37,843 nucleotides of DNA, taken from positions 1 to 37,843 of the forward strand of contig JADFZS010000048.1 of NCBI GenBank assembly GCA_015232405.1, in the 5' to 3' direction. Position 1 is the stretch's first letter, and every line of letters begins with the position of its first letter. Under the pieces are notes generated by a model. That model was not told the DNA's origin. It did no database searches and saw only the letters and a program-made list of their open reading frames with translations. Both the position numbers and the translations under genes were made by a program. Positions 7,890 to 17,240 of the stretch are shown here, piece by piece. The stretch is from Magnetococcales bacterium. Its GTDB lineage: Bacteria; Pseudomonadota; Magnetococcia; Magnetococcales; JADFYX01.

Positions 7890-9347
7890 ATGCCTATTGA
7901 TCCGAATTATGAAACTGTAATTGGTCTTGAGGTTCACACCCAGTTACGGACAAAATCAAAAATTTTCTGTGGTTGTCCCAATAAATTTGGGGCCGAAGCC
8001 AATAGCCAGATCTGTCCGGTTTGTGCTGGATTTCCCGGAGTATTGCCAGTAATGAACCGAGAGATGGTCAACATGGCTATCAAGACCGGGTTGGCAATTA
8101 ACGGTCAGATAAAAAAACTGTCGGTATTCTCAAGAAAAAACTATTTTTATCCGGACTCCCCAACAGGTTATCAGATTTCACAGTATGACCTGCCAATTGT
8201 TGAACATGGGGAGCTGTTTATTGACCTACCCGATGAGCCGAAAAAACGTATCGGTGTAACCAGGATACATATGGAGGTAGATGCTGGTAAAAGTATCCAT
8301 GAAGGGATTGTTGGTGCCTCTTGGGTAGATCTCAACCGGGTTGGTACACCTCTGTTGGAAATTGTCTCTGAACCCGATATGCGTAGCAGTGAAGATGCTG
8401 GAGCCTACTTAAAAAAGCTACGGGCTATAGTGCGGTTTTTAGATGTGTGTGATGGCAACATGGAGGAGGGTTCTTTTCGTTGTGATGCCAATGTTTCGGT
8501 GCGGCATTATGGGGCAGAAAAGTTTGGAACCAGAACAGAGCTGAAAAATCTAAACTCAATTCGCAATGTAATGCGGGCCATAGATTTTGAGGTGGATCGC
8601 CAGATAGACTTAATTGAGAGTGGCGATAAGGTAGTGCAAGAGACCCGTCTTTGGGATGCCAACAAAAATATCAGCCGCTCCATGCGTAGTAAAGAAGATG
8701 CCCACGACTACCGCTATTTTCCAGAACCGGACCTGCCACCATTAACCTTGGAGCAGAGCCATATCGATGATATCAAAGCCAAACTCCCTGAACTACCGGA
8801 TGCCATGGCTAAACGGTTTCAAGATGAGATGGGACTGTCGGAGTATGATGCTGGAGTCTTGACCGCAGAAAAAGAGATGTCCACCTATTTTGAAGAAGCC
8901 AACCAGATTGTTAGCAATGCTGGGAAAAAAAATGCCAAGGCAACAGCCAACTGGGTAACAGTGGAGCTTTTGGGACGTTTGAATAAAGATGGTTTGAGTA
9001 TTGAAGACTCTCCTGTATCTGCAGTTAACCTTGGTAAGTTGGTCGCATTGATCCAAACAGGTGAGATATCCGGTAAAATTGCCAAAAAAGTTTTTGCCCA
9101 CATGTTTGATGATGGGGGAGACCCCGAAAAAATTGTCGCCGAAAAGGGTCTTAAACAGGTGACAGATAGTGGTTCAATTACCGCAGAGGTGGAAAAAGTT
9201 CTGGCTAGCCATCCAGATCAGGTTGAGCAGTATCGGGGAGGTAAAACCCAGATATTGGGCTTTTTGGTGGGTAAGGTTATGCAGGCAACACGGGGTAAAG
9301 CCAACCCAGCTATGGTCAATAAAGTATTAAAAGAGAAACTAGGTTAA
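7890..9347 (+). CDS. gatB: Asp/Glu-tRNA amidotransferase subunit B
   Basis: GatB phosphorylates the side-chain carboxylate of the misacylated tRNA and accepts ammonia channelled from GatA. The 485-residue protein begins with ETVIGLEVHTQL, has the cysteine motif FCGCPNKFG...CPVCAGFPG that binds zinc in many members, the DSPTGYQISQY stretch and DYRYFPEPDLPPL. The C-terminal 150 residues form the helical and YqeY-type tRNA-binding part. Only three bases separate it from gatA, which implies coupled translation. Length and motifs are complete. Confidence 0.97.
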   Translation: MPIDPNYETVIGLEVHTQLRTKSKIFCGCPNKFGAEANSQICPVCAGFPGVLPVMNREMVNMAIKTGLAINGQIKKLSVFSRKNYFYPDSPTGYQISQYDLPIVEHGELFIDLPDEPKKRIGVTRIHMEVDAGKSIHEGIVGASWVDLNRVGTPLLEIVSEPDMRSSEDAGAYLKKLRAIVRFLDVCDGNMEEGSFRCDANVSVRHYGAEKFGTRTELKNLNSIRNVMRAIDFEVDRQIDLIESGDKVVQETRLWDANKNISRSMRSKEDAHDYRYFPEPDLPPLTLEQSHIDDIKAKLPELPDAMAKRFQDEMGLSEYDAGVLTAEKEMSTYFEEANQIVSNAGKKNAKATANWVTVELLGRLNKDGLSIEDSPVSAVNLGKLVALIQTGEISGKIAKKVFAHMFDDGGDPEKIVAEKGLKQVTDSGSITAEVEKVLASHPDQVEQYRGGKTQILGFLVGKVMQATRGKANPAMVNKVLKEKLG

Positions 9348-9365
9348 GGTTAAAAACCCAAATAA

Positions 9366-11618
9366 ATGTCCAATCGTCGCCCACTGTTGATAAGCATTTT
9401 TCTGCTGGTTGTTCTGTTTGCAATTGGGGTAACAGTATATTATCAGACCAAAAATATGGACTGGTATCGCCCCTTGATCACAAACGCCTTAAACCGAATT
9501 ACCGGTCATGTGGTATCAATAGCAAAAGTCACATATGCTCCAATGAGTGGGCTTTTCACTTTAGAGCTACAGGAGTTGGAGGTTCTCTCCCAAGATCCCA
9601 CTGAACCACCTATGATGCAGGCGCAAGAGACACTTTTGAGCTTTAGTCCCATCTCGCTTTTTTCTGGAACTCCCCAACTCTCTTCCATAAAGTTTGTCAA
9701 CCCTCAGATAAATCTGGTTTTAAGGGAAAAGGCTCCCCTTATGGAACGGGCCCAAGACACCGCCATGGCCAGTGATAAAAAGCTGCTGTCTGAATTGGGA
9801 GTTGGTCTTAGTGATTTAAGAATCGGGCGAATCACTGTGCAAAATGGCATATTGGTTATTCTTGACTGGGACCATCCAGAGGGGCGTACCTGGGTTTTTG
9901 ATCATCTCCACATGGGTATTCACTCTCTTAGTCCGACCCGCGCGTCACCTCTTGCTGCCTCTGCCCGTTATCGCTCCATACCTTTTACCGTTAACGGTAA
10001 CATTGGCCCTTTGCCTGATACTCTTGATCCTTTTGCCATGCCTGTACTGTTAAGCCTTGAGGCCAAATCAATCAGGTTGAAAGAGCTGCAAGAGATTCTC
10101 TCCACAGATACCATAGAGGTAAAAACATCACGGGGTTATTTGACCACACTGCTTCACGGATCATTAAACCAGGGGTTGCAGACAAGTACATGGTTGCAAC
10201 TAGACGGTCTGGAATTAAACAGAACCGATTTGCCGAAGGTTGTAAAACAACCACCGCAATCTCTCAAAAATACCATATTTGACCGCTTCACCAATAAGGG
10301 TGAAAAAGATACCTTGGATTTGGCCTTTCGGCAAAAATCAGTTCTTCATATGAATTGGTACGGTACACCCAGGCTGGAGTTTGAAGAGTTTTTTATCTAT
10401 CTGGATGGTCCGCCAATATTAGAGGCAAAAGGGTGGGTAAAAAACCAGTGGCGGGGACCCTTGGAGTTGGATGTGAAAATTTTAAACCAAATTGATCTAG
10501 CCAAGCTCCCCTGGCCCGCCGATTTTCCACTTATGGGTGTAAGTCCTTCCGGCTCTTTTAAGCTTAATGGAACATGGCCCAACAAAATAACCTATCATGC
10601 TGATCTGGATCTGACAAAAACCATAATAGATCTGTCGCCGTTGGAAAAAATAGCCGATACCCCGATGGCTCTAAAACTTTCGGCCAGTCAAACTGCTGAG
10701 AAGATCCTTATCAAGGAACTTGTAGTAACCCATCCAGCAAACCCAGAAAATTCGGTTACAATGTCAGGTTCCCTTACTCCAAGATTACAGCTTAAAACTG
10801 TGATAAATTGGGCAATGAAAGATGTTGCAAACTACTATCCCGTTACCGAAAACTGGAAAGGTAGCGGTTTGATGAAGTTAAATATGGATATCGGCAGAAA
10901 GAGCAAAGATGCTGATTGGGTGGCGAAAGGTCTGCTAGATATACCTAAAGGAAAAGTTGGTGATGTTGAGTTCAGCAAGCTTAAACTACCCTTTGCAATC
11001 GATAATAAACTACTAAACATACCACATCTGCAAGCGGTTGTGGCAGGTGGTCAGGTGGATATCATGGGTTTGCTGGATCTCTCCCAAAAACCCCTGCTCT
11101 ATGAGTCACAGCTAACGGTAACTGCAATGGATGTTGGAGAGCTACCAAAGCAACCAGATAGTCAGACAGGAGTGCAGCTTGAAGGATATCTATTTGCCCA
11201 TGGCACTATCAATGGTCAGCTGGATAACAAGACATTTCTACCTACGGGATCACTTTTTGGTCAAGGCCATATTTTAGTGGAACCGGGTAGTTTATCAGGT
11301 TTAGATCACAATGTTTTTTACCAACAAAAGACAAAAGAGAGTATCATCTCTGATGAGAATAAAGCTCTGTACTGGAACAGTTTAGAGGCTGAAGTAACCC
11401 TGTTGGATAGTGTGGTGAGCCTGGATAATATCATGATAGATAGCTCTCAAACCCAGATATCAGGCAAGGGGAGTTTGAAGCTAGCTGGCAAGGGGGAGTT
11501 TGATTTAGATGTTAAGACAGATTTTGATAGCAAACAGGGATTCAGAAAGAACTTTGCTGTTAAAATTATCGATGAAGGTAAAAAAAGTGCGTTGCGTATG
11601 CAGCCAAAACTACAATAG
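9366..11618 (+). CDS. AsmA-like inner-membrane anchored protein
   Basis: The 750-residue protein has a short cytoplasmic start, one membrane segment (about residues 7-26, LISIFLLVVLFAIGVTVYY) and a long beta-rich periplasmic body. The N-terminal region after the anchor (ITGHVVSIAKVTYAPMSGLF, then a segment ending FVNPQINLVL) resembles AsmA-family proteins. These span the periplasm as hydrophobic grooves and help move phospholipids to, or keep them in balance with, the outer membrane. The C-terminal part has the AsmA-like alternation of DLDVKTDFDS-type strands. It follows gatB by 18 bases and may be co-transcribed, although its own ribosome site is poor. The exact subfamily (AsmA, YhdP, DUF748 or other) is not resolved. 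Confidence 0.7.
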   Translation: MSNRRPLLISIFLLVVLFAIGVTVYYQTKNMDWYRPLITNALNRITGHVVSIAKVTYAPMSGLFTLELQELEVLSQDPTEPPMMQAQETLLSFSPISLFSGTPQLSSIKFVNPQINLVLREKAPLMERAQDTAMASDKKLLSELGVGLSDLRIGRITVQNGILVILDWDHPEGRTWVFDHLHMGIHSLSPTRASPLAASARYRSIPFTVNGNIGPLPDTLDPFAMPVLLSLEAKSIRLKELQEILSTDTIEVKTSRGYLTTLLHGSLNQGLQTSTWLQLDGLELNRTDLPKVVKQPPQSLKNTIFDRFTNKGEKDTLDLAFRQKSVLHMNWYGTPRLEFEEFFIYLDGPPILEAKGWVKNQWRGPLELDVKILNQIDLAKLPWPADFPLMGVSPSGSFKLNGTWPNKITYHADLDLTKTIIDLSPLEKIADTPMALKLSASQTAEKILIKELVVTHPANPENSVTMSGSLTPRLQLKTVINWAMKDVANYYPVTENWKGSGLMKLNMDIGRKSKDADWVAKGLLDIPKGKVGDVEFSKLKLPFAIDNKLLNIPHLQAVVAGGQVDIMGLLDLSQKPLLYESQLTVTAMDVGELPKQPDSQTGVQLEGYLFAHGTINGQLDNKTFLPTGSLFGQGHILVEPGSLSGLDHNVFYQQKTKESIISDENKALYWNSLEAEVTLLDSVVSLDNIMIDSSQTQISGKGSLKLAGKGEFDLDVKTDFDSKQGFRKNFAVKIIDEGKKSALRMQPKLQ

Positions 11619-11639
11619 ACAGATTATCAAACCCATATT

Positions 11640-12188
11640 TCAAGGAATTTTTTGTTCGTTGTTCCACCAGGTGTAGATCCCCGATAGACCGCGAAACCTT
11701 TGGCCCTCATCTAGTCCATACCCTACAAGACGTACATCAGGAACCTCAAAACCTAAATAGTCTATAGTGACATTTTCAGTTTCAGCAACTGTTTTGTGGA
11801 GCAGAATAGCCAGTTTTATGGAGTTGGGTTTGTAGTGCTCAAGAGCTTGACACAACCGTTTTTGACTGAGGCCGGAATCTAGAAGCAGATCAACGACAAT
11901 AAGATCCCGACCTGTGATAAGCTCCCGGTCTGCCTCACTTAAAAGTGCCTCCCAATCTGGTAGGCGAGGTGTGACGAAAATCACCGGAATTGGTCTGTTC
12001 ATGGCGGTTAAAAGCTCGGCAGCAAAAATAAAACCACCCTTTAAAACCACCACCATCACCGGCTCAGAATCAGGTGAATCTTCAGTAGGATAATCTTCAT
12101 CAATACGTTGCGCCATCTCCCCAACAGCCTTGCGTAGGTGGTTGCCATCAATCAGGTTGCTAAGGCGGTCCAACTGTTTGTCGGCCAT
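11640..12188 (-). CDS. hpt: Hypoxanthine-type phosphoribosyltransferase
   Basis: This 182-residue type I phosphoribosyltransferase has the order of motifs of hypoxanthine (or hypoxanthine-guanine) enzymes. VVLKGGFIFAAELL forms the early loop, LIVVDLLLDSGLSQ is the PRPP loop, and FEVPDVRLVGYGLDEGQRFR is the C-terminal purine-binding hallmark. It would salvage hypoxanthine or guanine to IMP or GMP using PRPP. In the PRPP motif the usual Glu-Asp pair reads Val-Asp, and DTG reads DSG, so it is somewhat divergent. GGAG lies nine bases before the ATG. It is the last gene of the aroQ-accB-accC run, about 40 bases after accC. The family is secure; the exact base specificity is not. Confidence 0.82.
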   Translation of the reverse strand: MADKQLDRLSNLIDGNHLRKAVGEMAQRIDEDYPTEDSPDSEPVMVVVLKGGFIFAAELLTAMNRPIPVIFVTPRLPDWEALLSEADRELITGRDLIVVDLLLDSGLSQKRLCQALEHYKPNSIKLAILLHKTVAETENVTIDYLGFEVPDVRLVGYGLDEGQRFRGLSGIYTWWNNEQKIP

Positions 12189-12228
12189 GGGGTCACGCTC
12201 CTGTTAATTATATGAGATCAGGTTTTTA

Positions 12229-13575
12229 TTATTTAACAACTTTTAAAAAATGATCCAAAAAGTTCAGGTCGTACTGTCCTGTTTTAAATGCTCCATCCCG
12301 TATGATTCTTTGATGCAGGGGAATGGAGGTGAAAATTCCCTCAATTACATATTCATCCAAAGCTCTAAGCATTCTAGCAATGGCTTCATCACGATCTTTT
12401 CCATGGACAATCAGCTTGCCGATCATGGAGTCATAATATGGGGGAATTTGATACCCCTCATAGGCCGCAGAATCCACTCGTACACCACCGCCACCAGGGG
12501 CGTGATAACGGGTTAAACGACCGGGTGATGGGGTGAAATTTTCCGGGTGCTCGGCATTTATACGACATTCTATAGCGTGTCCGGTAATAACCACATCTTC
12601 TTGGGAGAAGGTTAAAGGTAGACCAGCAGCAACTCTAATCTGCTCTTTAACCAAATCTATACCAGTTACCATCTCAGTTACCGGATGCTCAACTTGAATT
12701 CTGGTGTTTACCTCAATGAAATAAAAATCACCTTGGGAGTCTTGTAAAAATTCAAATGTTCCAGCCCCTGTATAACCAACTGCAAGGGCTGCTTTAGCCG
12801 CTAATGTTCCAAGCTCTTCCCGCTGTTCAGGGGTTACTCTAGGGGAGGGTGCCTCTTCAAGAATTTTTTGATGCCTTCTTTGCAGTGAGCAGTCCCTTTC
12901 CCCCAAATGGACAGAATTGCCATGTTGATCAGCCATGATCTGGATCTCGACATGACGGGGATTTTTAAGAAATTTTTCAATGTAGACATCGCCATTTTTA
13001 AAAAACTGCAACGCCTCATTTTTTGCTACAGTGTAGGCACTGATAAGAGCAGCATCAGAGTGTACTACCTTCATGCCACGTCCACCGCCACCACCTACCG
13101 CTTTGATGATAACCGGATAACCAATTTTACGGGCAGAGATAAGTGCCATCTGCTCATCAATCACTACACCTTCTGAACCAGGAACCACAGGAACCTTGGC
13201 ATCAATCATCGCAGCCCTGGCACGAACTTTATCACCCAACAGACGGATTACATCCGGGCGTGGTCCGATAAAAATCAAGCCAGAGGCTTTGGTTATCTCG
13301 GCAAATTCAGCATTTTCCGCTAAAAAACCGTAGCCCGGATGAATAGCCTGGGCGTCGGTAATCTCAGCAGCAGCCATAATGGCGGTTATATTAAGGTATG
13401 AGTCGGTGGAAGGATTGGGGCCAATACAGACCGATTCATCAGCCATCAACACATGCATGGCATCGGTATCAGCCTCTGAATGAACAGCTACTGTTTGAAT
13501 CCCAATCTCTTTACAGGCCCGTTGAATACGCAGGGCAATCTCGCCACGGTTGGCGATCAGAACTTTGTTGAACAT
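12229..13575 (-). CDS. accC: Acetyl-CoA carboxylase biotin carboxylase subunit
   Basis: AccC carboxylates biotin on AccB with bicarbonate and ATP, the first half of malonyl-CoA synthesis for fatty acids. The start is set at the ATG giving [16 protein letters not shown], the usual N-terminus, with AGG seven bases upstream; a TTG two codons earlier is less likely. The 448-residue protein has the ATP-grasp glycine loop [12 protein letters not shown], the [19 protein letters not shown] stretch with the active-site Cys, and [17 protein letters not shown] for metal and bicarbonate binding. It lies seven bases after the accB stop, the standard accBC pairing. Confidence 0.97.
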   Translation of the reverse strand: MFNKVLIANRGEIALRIQRACKEIGIQTVAVHSEADTDAMHVLMADESVCIGPNPSTDSYLNITAIMAAAEITDAQAIHPGYGFLAENAEFAEITKASGLIFIGPRPDVIRLLGDKVRARAAMIDAKVPVVPGSEGVVIDEQMALISARKIGYPVIIKAVGGGGGRGMKVVHSDAALISAYTVAKNEALQFFKNGDVYIEKFLKNPRHVEIQIMADQHGNSVHLGERDCSLQRRHQKILEEAPSPRVTPEQREELGTLAAKAALAVGYTGAGTFEFLQDSQGDFYFIEVNTRIQVEHPVTEMVTGIDLVKEQIRVAAGLPLTFSQEDVVITGHAIECRINAEHPENFTPSPGRLTRYHAPGGGGVRVDSAAYEGYQIPPYYDSMIGKLIVHGKDRDEAIARMLRALDEYVIEGIFTSIPLHQRIIRDGAFKTGQYDLNFLDHFLKVVK

Positions 13576-13582
13576 AGCCAAC

Positions 13583-14065
13583 CTATATTTCCTCTAATTG
13601 AAAGAGAGGTTCACCATACTCAACAGGAGATGCGTTATCCTTAAGAACACTAACAACTCGGCCTGAAACTTCAGACTCAATCTCATTCATCAGTTTCATC
13701 GCCTCAACAATACAGACAACTTGCCCCTTTTTGACGATATCACCAACGGCAATAAAATGTGGTGACTCTGGGGATGGAGCCAAGTAGATGGTTCCCACCA
13801 TAGGTGAATTGATGGTCACACCATCAATTTTTTCCTCGGTAGTTACCGGAATTTCTGTGGCTGGGTCCACTTTAGGAGCAGGCTCAGGCGCACTCTGTAT
13901 ATATGTGTGTTGTGGGGTAGGTGCAGGCCCGTAAACTGTTCCGGTGGTTGGTCCGGTAGGAGCGCGATTAATGCGCACAGTTTTTCCCTCTTCAGTAATT
14001 TCAATTTCAGAAACGTCTGTTCCAGATAAAAAACGTATTAACTGCCGAATCTCTTTGAGATCCAT
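13583..14065 (-). CDS. accB: Biotin carboxyl carrier protein of acetyl-CoA carboxylase
   Basis: AccB carries the biotin that moves between carboxylase and carboxyltransferase. The 160-residue protein has an N-terminal helical part, a Pro/Thr-rich linker (about residues 36-75) and a C-terminal biotinyl domain with [10 protein letters not shown], in which Lys124 is the biotinylation site. The thumb segment [12 protein letters not shown] is present, as in bacterial BCCPs. AAGGGG precedes the ATG at good spacing. accC follows directly, and aroQ lies 80 bases upstream. Confidence 0.97.
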   Translation of the reverse strand: MDLKEIRQLIRFLSGTDVSEIEITEEGKTVRINRAPTGPTTGTVYGPAPTPQHTYIQSAPEPAPKVDPATEIPVTTEEKIDGVTINSPMVGTIYLAPSPESPHFIAVGDIVKKGQVVCIVEAMKLMNEIESEVSGRVVSVLKDNASPVEYGEPLFQLEEI

Positions 14066-14144
14066 AAAACTTCCCCTTCATTCTCAAGGATGTAAATTGT
14101 TATTAAGCTAATTGTAAGCTGAAAATTTATTCCAAATATTTTTC

Positions 14145-14603
14145 TCAAGGTCTGCTATCTTCAAGATAGTTTACCCCGCCATCTAAAGCCAAAAGATAAC
14201 CCTTTGGCCCCATACCGACAATCTGCCCAATGGCTATGTCGGAGATAGTTGAGTGTTTGCGAAACGACTCCCGTTTGTGGATATTACTTATATGTAGTTC
14301 AATCACAGGTAGATCAACTGCCAACAAAGCATCACGAATTGCTATGGATGTGTGGGTATAGGCAGCAGGGTTGATGATTATCAAATCACTGTGTTGTTTG
14401 CTCTGTTGAATACGATCTATAAGCACCCCTTCATGGTTGGACTGAAAAAATTCCAGCTCCACCCCCAACTCTATCGCTCTTGTGCGGCAAGACTCCTCTA
14501 TATCGGCCAATGTCATGGTTCCATAGACAGAGGATTCTCTGCGCCCAAGAAGATTAAGATTGGGTCCGTTAATAATCAAAATTTTAAATTTTGTACTCAC
14601 CAC
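14145..14603 (-). CDS. aroQ: Type II 3-dehydroquinate dehydratase
   Basis: AroQ removes water from 3-dehydroquinate in the shikimate pathway. The 152-residue protein has [16 protein letters not shown] with the active-site loop that follows ([14 protein letters not shown], with the catalytic Tyr), [17 protein letters not shown], and [18 protein letters not shown] with the catalytic His. The length matches the dodecameric type II family. Two GTG codons in a row at 14603 and 14600 could serve as the start; I keep the first. The aroQ-accB-accC order is common in proteobacteria. The preceding coiled-coil gene ends 23 bases upstream. Confidence 0.95.
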   Translation of the reverse strand: MVSTKFKILIINGPNLNLLGRRESSVYGTMTLADIEESCRTRAIELGVELEFFQSNHEGVLIDRIQQSKQHSDLIIINPAAYTHTSIAIRDALLAVDLPVIELHISNIHKRESFRKHSTISDIAIGQIVGMGPKGYLLALDGGVNYLEDSRP

Positions 14604-14626
14604 ACTCTCTATTGCGTCCTAATAAC

Positions 14627-15184
14627 TTAATTGGGCTTAAAAATACTCTTGAGCTTTTTGACCTCTGGGCTAACAACCGATTTTGCCTCTCTGGCTCTGT
14701 TTAGCTCAGTGGATAGCCTGTTTAATTCACCCTTGGTACGCTGTAAAACATCCAGTTTTTTTCTCGCCCTATAGCCACGGATATTATCAAGATAGCAGGT
14801 AAGATGTTTTAGTTCCTCTTGTTGACTATTTTTTCCGTTTTTTGCGTCCACACTAGCACTGCTATATTGATGTAGTTTTGCCAGATATTGGTTGAGCTTA
14901 TGGATATCTTTATGCTGTTTTTCAACCTTTTGCTCACTTCTGGCAAGAATAGCCATGGACTCTTCAAGGAGTCTTTGCTGCTCATCAGTTTCACCTACGG
15001 CTGGTGAACCCTGGGGCTGGGTCTCTCTTCCTACATGTAACAGTTTTGCTAAAACAGCAAGCTCTGTGGCAAATCCTGGCATTTCGGCAAGCATTTTATC
15101 AAGCTCTGCCTGGGCTGCATAAACACGATTCTTATGAATCATCTCCATGATATTGCCAGTTAACTCTTTATATTTTTGCCACAT
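14627..15184 (-). CDS. Unknown coiled-coil protein
   Basis: The 185-residue protein is not recognised. Nearly all of it is predicted helical, with heptad-like stretches (LLEESMAILARSEQKVEKQH and later LQRTKGELNRLSTELNRARE) separated by a Ser/Asn-rich linker near residues 108-120. There is no signal or membrane segment, so it should be cytoplasmic. AAGG lies seven bases before the ATG. It is the first gene of the minus-strand run leading to aroQ, accB, accC and hpt, with 23 bases before aroQ. Nothing in its sequence suggests a metabolic role. Confidence 0.65.
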   Translation of the reverse strand: MWQKYKELTGNIMEMIHKNRVYAAQAELDKMLAEMPGFATELAVLAKLLHVGRETQPQGSPAVGETDEQQRLLEESMAILARSEQKVEKQHKDIHKLNQYLAKLHQYSSASVDAKNGKNSQQEELKHLTCYLDNIRGYRARKKLDVLQRTKGELNRLSTELNRAREAKSVVSPEVKKLKSIFKPN

Positions 15185-15564
15185 CTGCCGACCTTATGGT
15201 CTGAGTTTATTAAACTATCGTGATTTTGCCAAAAATTCCACCATTGGGCAATGTTTGAATAGCTCGTAAATTTTATTAATTATAGCTTTTTTTACTTAAC
15301 CTTTGATCCGCAAAGGATTTTTTCTTGGTTGGCTCTACCGATAACCAATATTTACCAACGAAAAAACTATTATATGAAAGTAATTTTTTTATGGATGATA
15401 GCATCTTGCATAATTCAACCAAATTATTGGGCAATATATTATTCAATTTTTGTAATGGATGATTGTTATATAGGAAAGCTTTATCCCAGGTAACCCTTCA
15501 TATATAGTGGGTGGGGGATTAATTTTTTTTTTAAAAATTATTTTTTTTTGGTAATAGGTTAGTT
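15185..15564. other. AT-rich divergent intergenic region before thiS
   Basis: These 380 bases separate the coiled-coil gene (minus strand) and thiS (plus strand), and should hold both promoters. There is a terminator-like hairpin at 15300-15323 and a second inverted repeat, TTGGTT...AACCAA, at 15325-15348 or so. Long T and A runs fill 15520-15550. I see no coding frame. The CTGAGA and GAACCTGATC elements of a TPP riboswitch are not present. Confidence 0.5.
15300..15323 (+). terminator. Hairpin with T-run in the thiS leader region
   Basis: CCTTTG-ATCCG-CAAAGG forms a perfect six-base-pair stem with a five-base loop, then A and six T. This has the form of an intrinsic terminator reading toward thiS. 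It lies about 240 bases before thiS, between divergent genes, where no plus-strand gene ends. It may act as an attenuator or end an unseen short transcript. The stem is short, so activity is uncertain. Confidence 0.45.
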
Positions 15565-15771
15565 ATGCAGATAAAGCTCAATGGGGAATCCACCGAGATT
15601 CCTGAAAAAACCACAATTTCCCAACTTTTAACCCAACTACAATTTACCCCAGACCGGGTAGCAGTTGAGCGAAACCTGGAGGTTGCCCCACGGGAGAGTT
15701 ACAATACCACTGAACTTGGTGAGGGTGATCAAATAGAGATAGTCCACTTTATTGGTGGTGGAGCAAGATAG
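15565..15771 (+). CDS. thiS: Thiamine sulfur carrier protein with C-terminal extension
   Basis: ThiS carries sulfur as a C-terminal thiocarboxylate for thiazole formation by ThiG. The 68-residue ubiquitin-like protein has the normal order: IKLNGESTEIP, then a middle ERNLEVAPRESY, and a C-terminal EGDQIEIVHFIGGG. Family members normally end in Gly-Gly, and the last glycine is adenylated by ThiF. Here the frame continues with Ala-Arg before TAG (checked codon by codon: GGT GGT GGA GCA AGA TAG). Activation would need removal of these two residues or tolerance of them. AGG lies six bases before the ATG. thiG follows after 21 bases. No thiF, thiH or thiO is in the window. Confidence 0.9.
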   Translation: MQIKLNGESTEIPEKTTISQLLTQLQFTPDRVAVERNLEVAPRESYNTTELGEGDQIEIVHFIGGGAR

Positions 15772-15792
15772 AGTTTTTTTAAGGAAAAAAAT

Positions 15793-16566
15793 ATGGATGA
15801 TCAGTTAAAAGTAGCAGATATGACATTTAACAGCCGTCTGTTGGTTGGTACGGGTAAATATAAAGATTTTGAAGAGACAGCTTTGGCAATTGAAACATCA
15901 GGTGCCCAAATTGTCACGGTGGCTGTACGTAGGGTGAATGTCAGTGATCCCAAAGCACCGATGCTAACAGATTTTGTTGATCCTAAAAAATATACCTATC
16001 TGCCCAATACCGCTGGCTGTTTTACTGCAGAAGATGCGGTTAGAACTCTGCGTTTGGCAAGAGAAGCCGGGGGTTGGGATCTTGTGAAACTTGAGGTTCT
16101 ATCTGACCCAAAATATCTCTGGCCCAACAATCCCGAAACCTTGAAGGCAGCTGAGTTGTTGATAAAAGATGGCTTTAAGGTGATGGTCTATACCACCGAT
16201 GATCCCTACCTCTGCAAGCTCTACGAAGAGATGGGGTGTGTGGCGGTTATGCCCCTGGCAGCCCCAATCGGTTCTGGCCTTGGTGTCTGTAACCCCTACA
16301 CCATTCGCATTATTATTGAGCAGGCCAGTGTGCCTATTTTGGTCGATGCCGGGGTTGGTACTGCATCTGATGCAGCTATTGCCATGGAGCTGGGTTGTGA
16401 TGGGGTTTTGATGAACACCGCTATAGCCGGAGCAAAAGATCCTATTCGCATGGCGAGAGCTATGAAATTGGCGGTTGAAGCAGGACGTGATGCTTTTTTG
16501 GCAGGCAGAATGGAGAAAAAACTCTATGCCACTGCCTCAAGCCCCATTGATGGTAAATTTTTTTAA
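15793..16566 (+). CDS. thiG: Thiazole synthase
   Basis: ThiG is the TIM-barrel enzyme that joins ThiS thiocarboxylate, deoxyxylulose 5-phosphate and a glycine-derived imine into the thiazole of thiamine. The 257-residue protein has [15 protein letters not shown] near the N-terminus, the Schiff-base lysine Lys99 in [11 protein letters not shown], and phosphate-binding glycine motifs ([15 protein letters not shown] and [18 protein letters not shown]). AAGGA lies seven to eight bases before the ATG. It follows thiS in an operon, and the HybE-like gene comes 20 bases later. The lengths and motifs are complete. Confidence 0.96.
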   Translation: MDDQLKVADMTFNSRLLVGTGKYKDFEETALAIETSGAQIVTVAVRRVNVSDPKAPMLTDFVDPKKYTYLPNTAGCFTAEDAVRTLRLAREAGGWDLVKLEVLSDPKYLWPNNPETLKAAELLIKDGFKVMVYTTDDPYLCKLYEEMGCVAVMPLAAPIGSGLGVCNPYTIRIIIEQASVPILVDAGVGTASDAAIAMELGCDGVLMNTAIAGAKDPIRMARAMKLAVEAGRDAFLAGRMEKKLYATASSPIDGKFF

Positions 16567-16586
16567 AAGGGTAGTTTGCAACTCTA

Positions 16587-17120
16587 ATGGATGATACTAC
16601 CGCATCACTTTGGGACTGTCGCTGGCCCGACCCTGTCGCTATTAAAGTGGCAGCGGATCGTATTTTGGCAAGCCGATCACAGGATGATCCTGCCCTAAAC
16701 CGAAAGTTGCGGGTTTATGTGCGTCCCGATCCTCCGGGTATGGTGGATGATCCAATTTCTGCACTATTGGTAACCCCCTGGGCAGCAGAGCGTGTCTACT
16801 GGAACCCACCGGAGCAAACCCCTGCTATTATTCATGCTGCGCCACTTGAGGTAGATGATGAAGGTAGGGTGGAAGCAGGTCAGGGAGTGATGCTGGAAAC
16901 AAGCGAACGTACCATACCTGTGCTAGTCGCCTGGGAGCCTGAAACAGGTCACCATTTTATTGAAACCCTGCTCCATTCGGTTAGGGATTATGATTCACCC
17001 GAACAGGTAATAGCAGCACTTGATGGTGAGCAAAAGCCCCCAACAGCAAAAAAATCTCTCACCCAGCATTTAGATAATAAAATCAGCCGTAGAGGACTTT
17101 TTGGCTTTTTGGATCGTTGA
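16587..17120 (+). CDS. HybE/HupJ-like protein
   Basis: The 177-residue protein resembles HybE/HupJ, chaperones for maturation of the [NiFe]-hydrogenase large or small subunit. The resemblance is in the order of features: RILASRSQDDPALNRKLRVY at residues 25-44, the LLVTPW core (60-65) where HybE has VITPW or LVTPW, a C-terminal helical segment after HHFIETLLHS, and a final SRRGLFGF (167-174) where E. coli HybE has GRRALLFG, as I remember that sequence. No hydrogenase gene is in the window, and the gene sits directly behind thiG. Either it is a relict of a hydrogenase cluster, or the family has another role here. The call is moderate; a search against the HybE family would settle it. Confidence 0.5.
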   Translation: MDDTTASLWDCRWPDPVAIKVAADRILASRSQDDPALNRKLRVYVRPDPPGMVDDPISALLVTPWAAERVYWNPPEQTPAIIHAAPLEVDDEGRVEAGQGVMLETSERTIPVLVAWEPETGHHFIETLLHSVRDYDSPEQVIAALDGEQKPPTAKKSLTQHLDNKISRRGLFGFLDR

Positions 17121-17240
17121 TAGACTGTTTTACAGCAAATAATGGTCTCAAAATTGCACATCAACAAGATGTTTTTGACTCTCTCTATTTTTTATATAGC
17201 ATTTTGAGATGGTTTCCCTGATATAAGTGTTGCATAATCA

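Noticed and set aside
15185..15564. Possible TPP riboswitch before thiS
   Set aside because: An ACCCTT-like string occurs, but the CTGAGA and GAACCTGATC elements and their spacing are absent.
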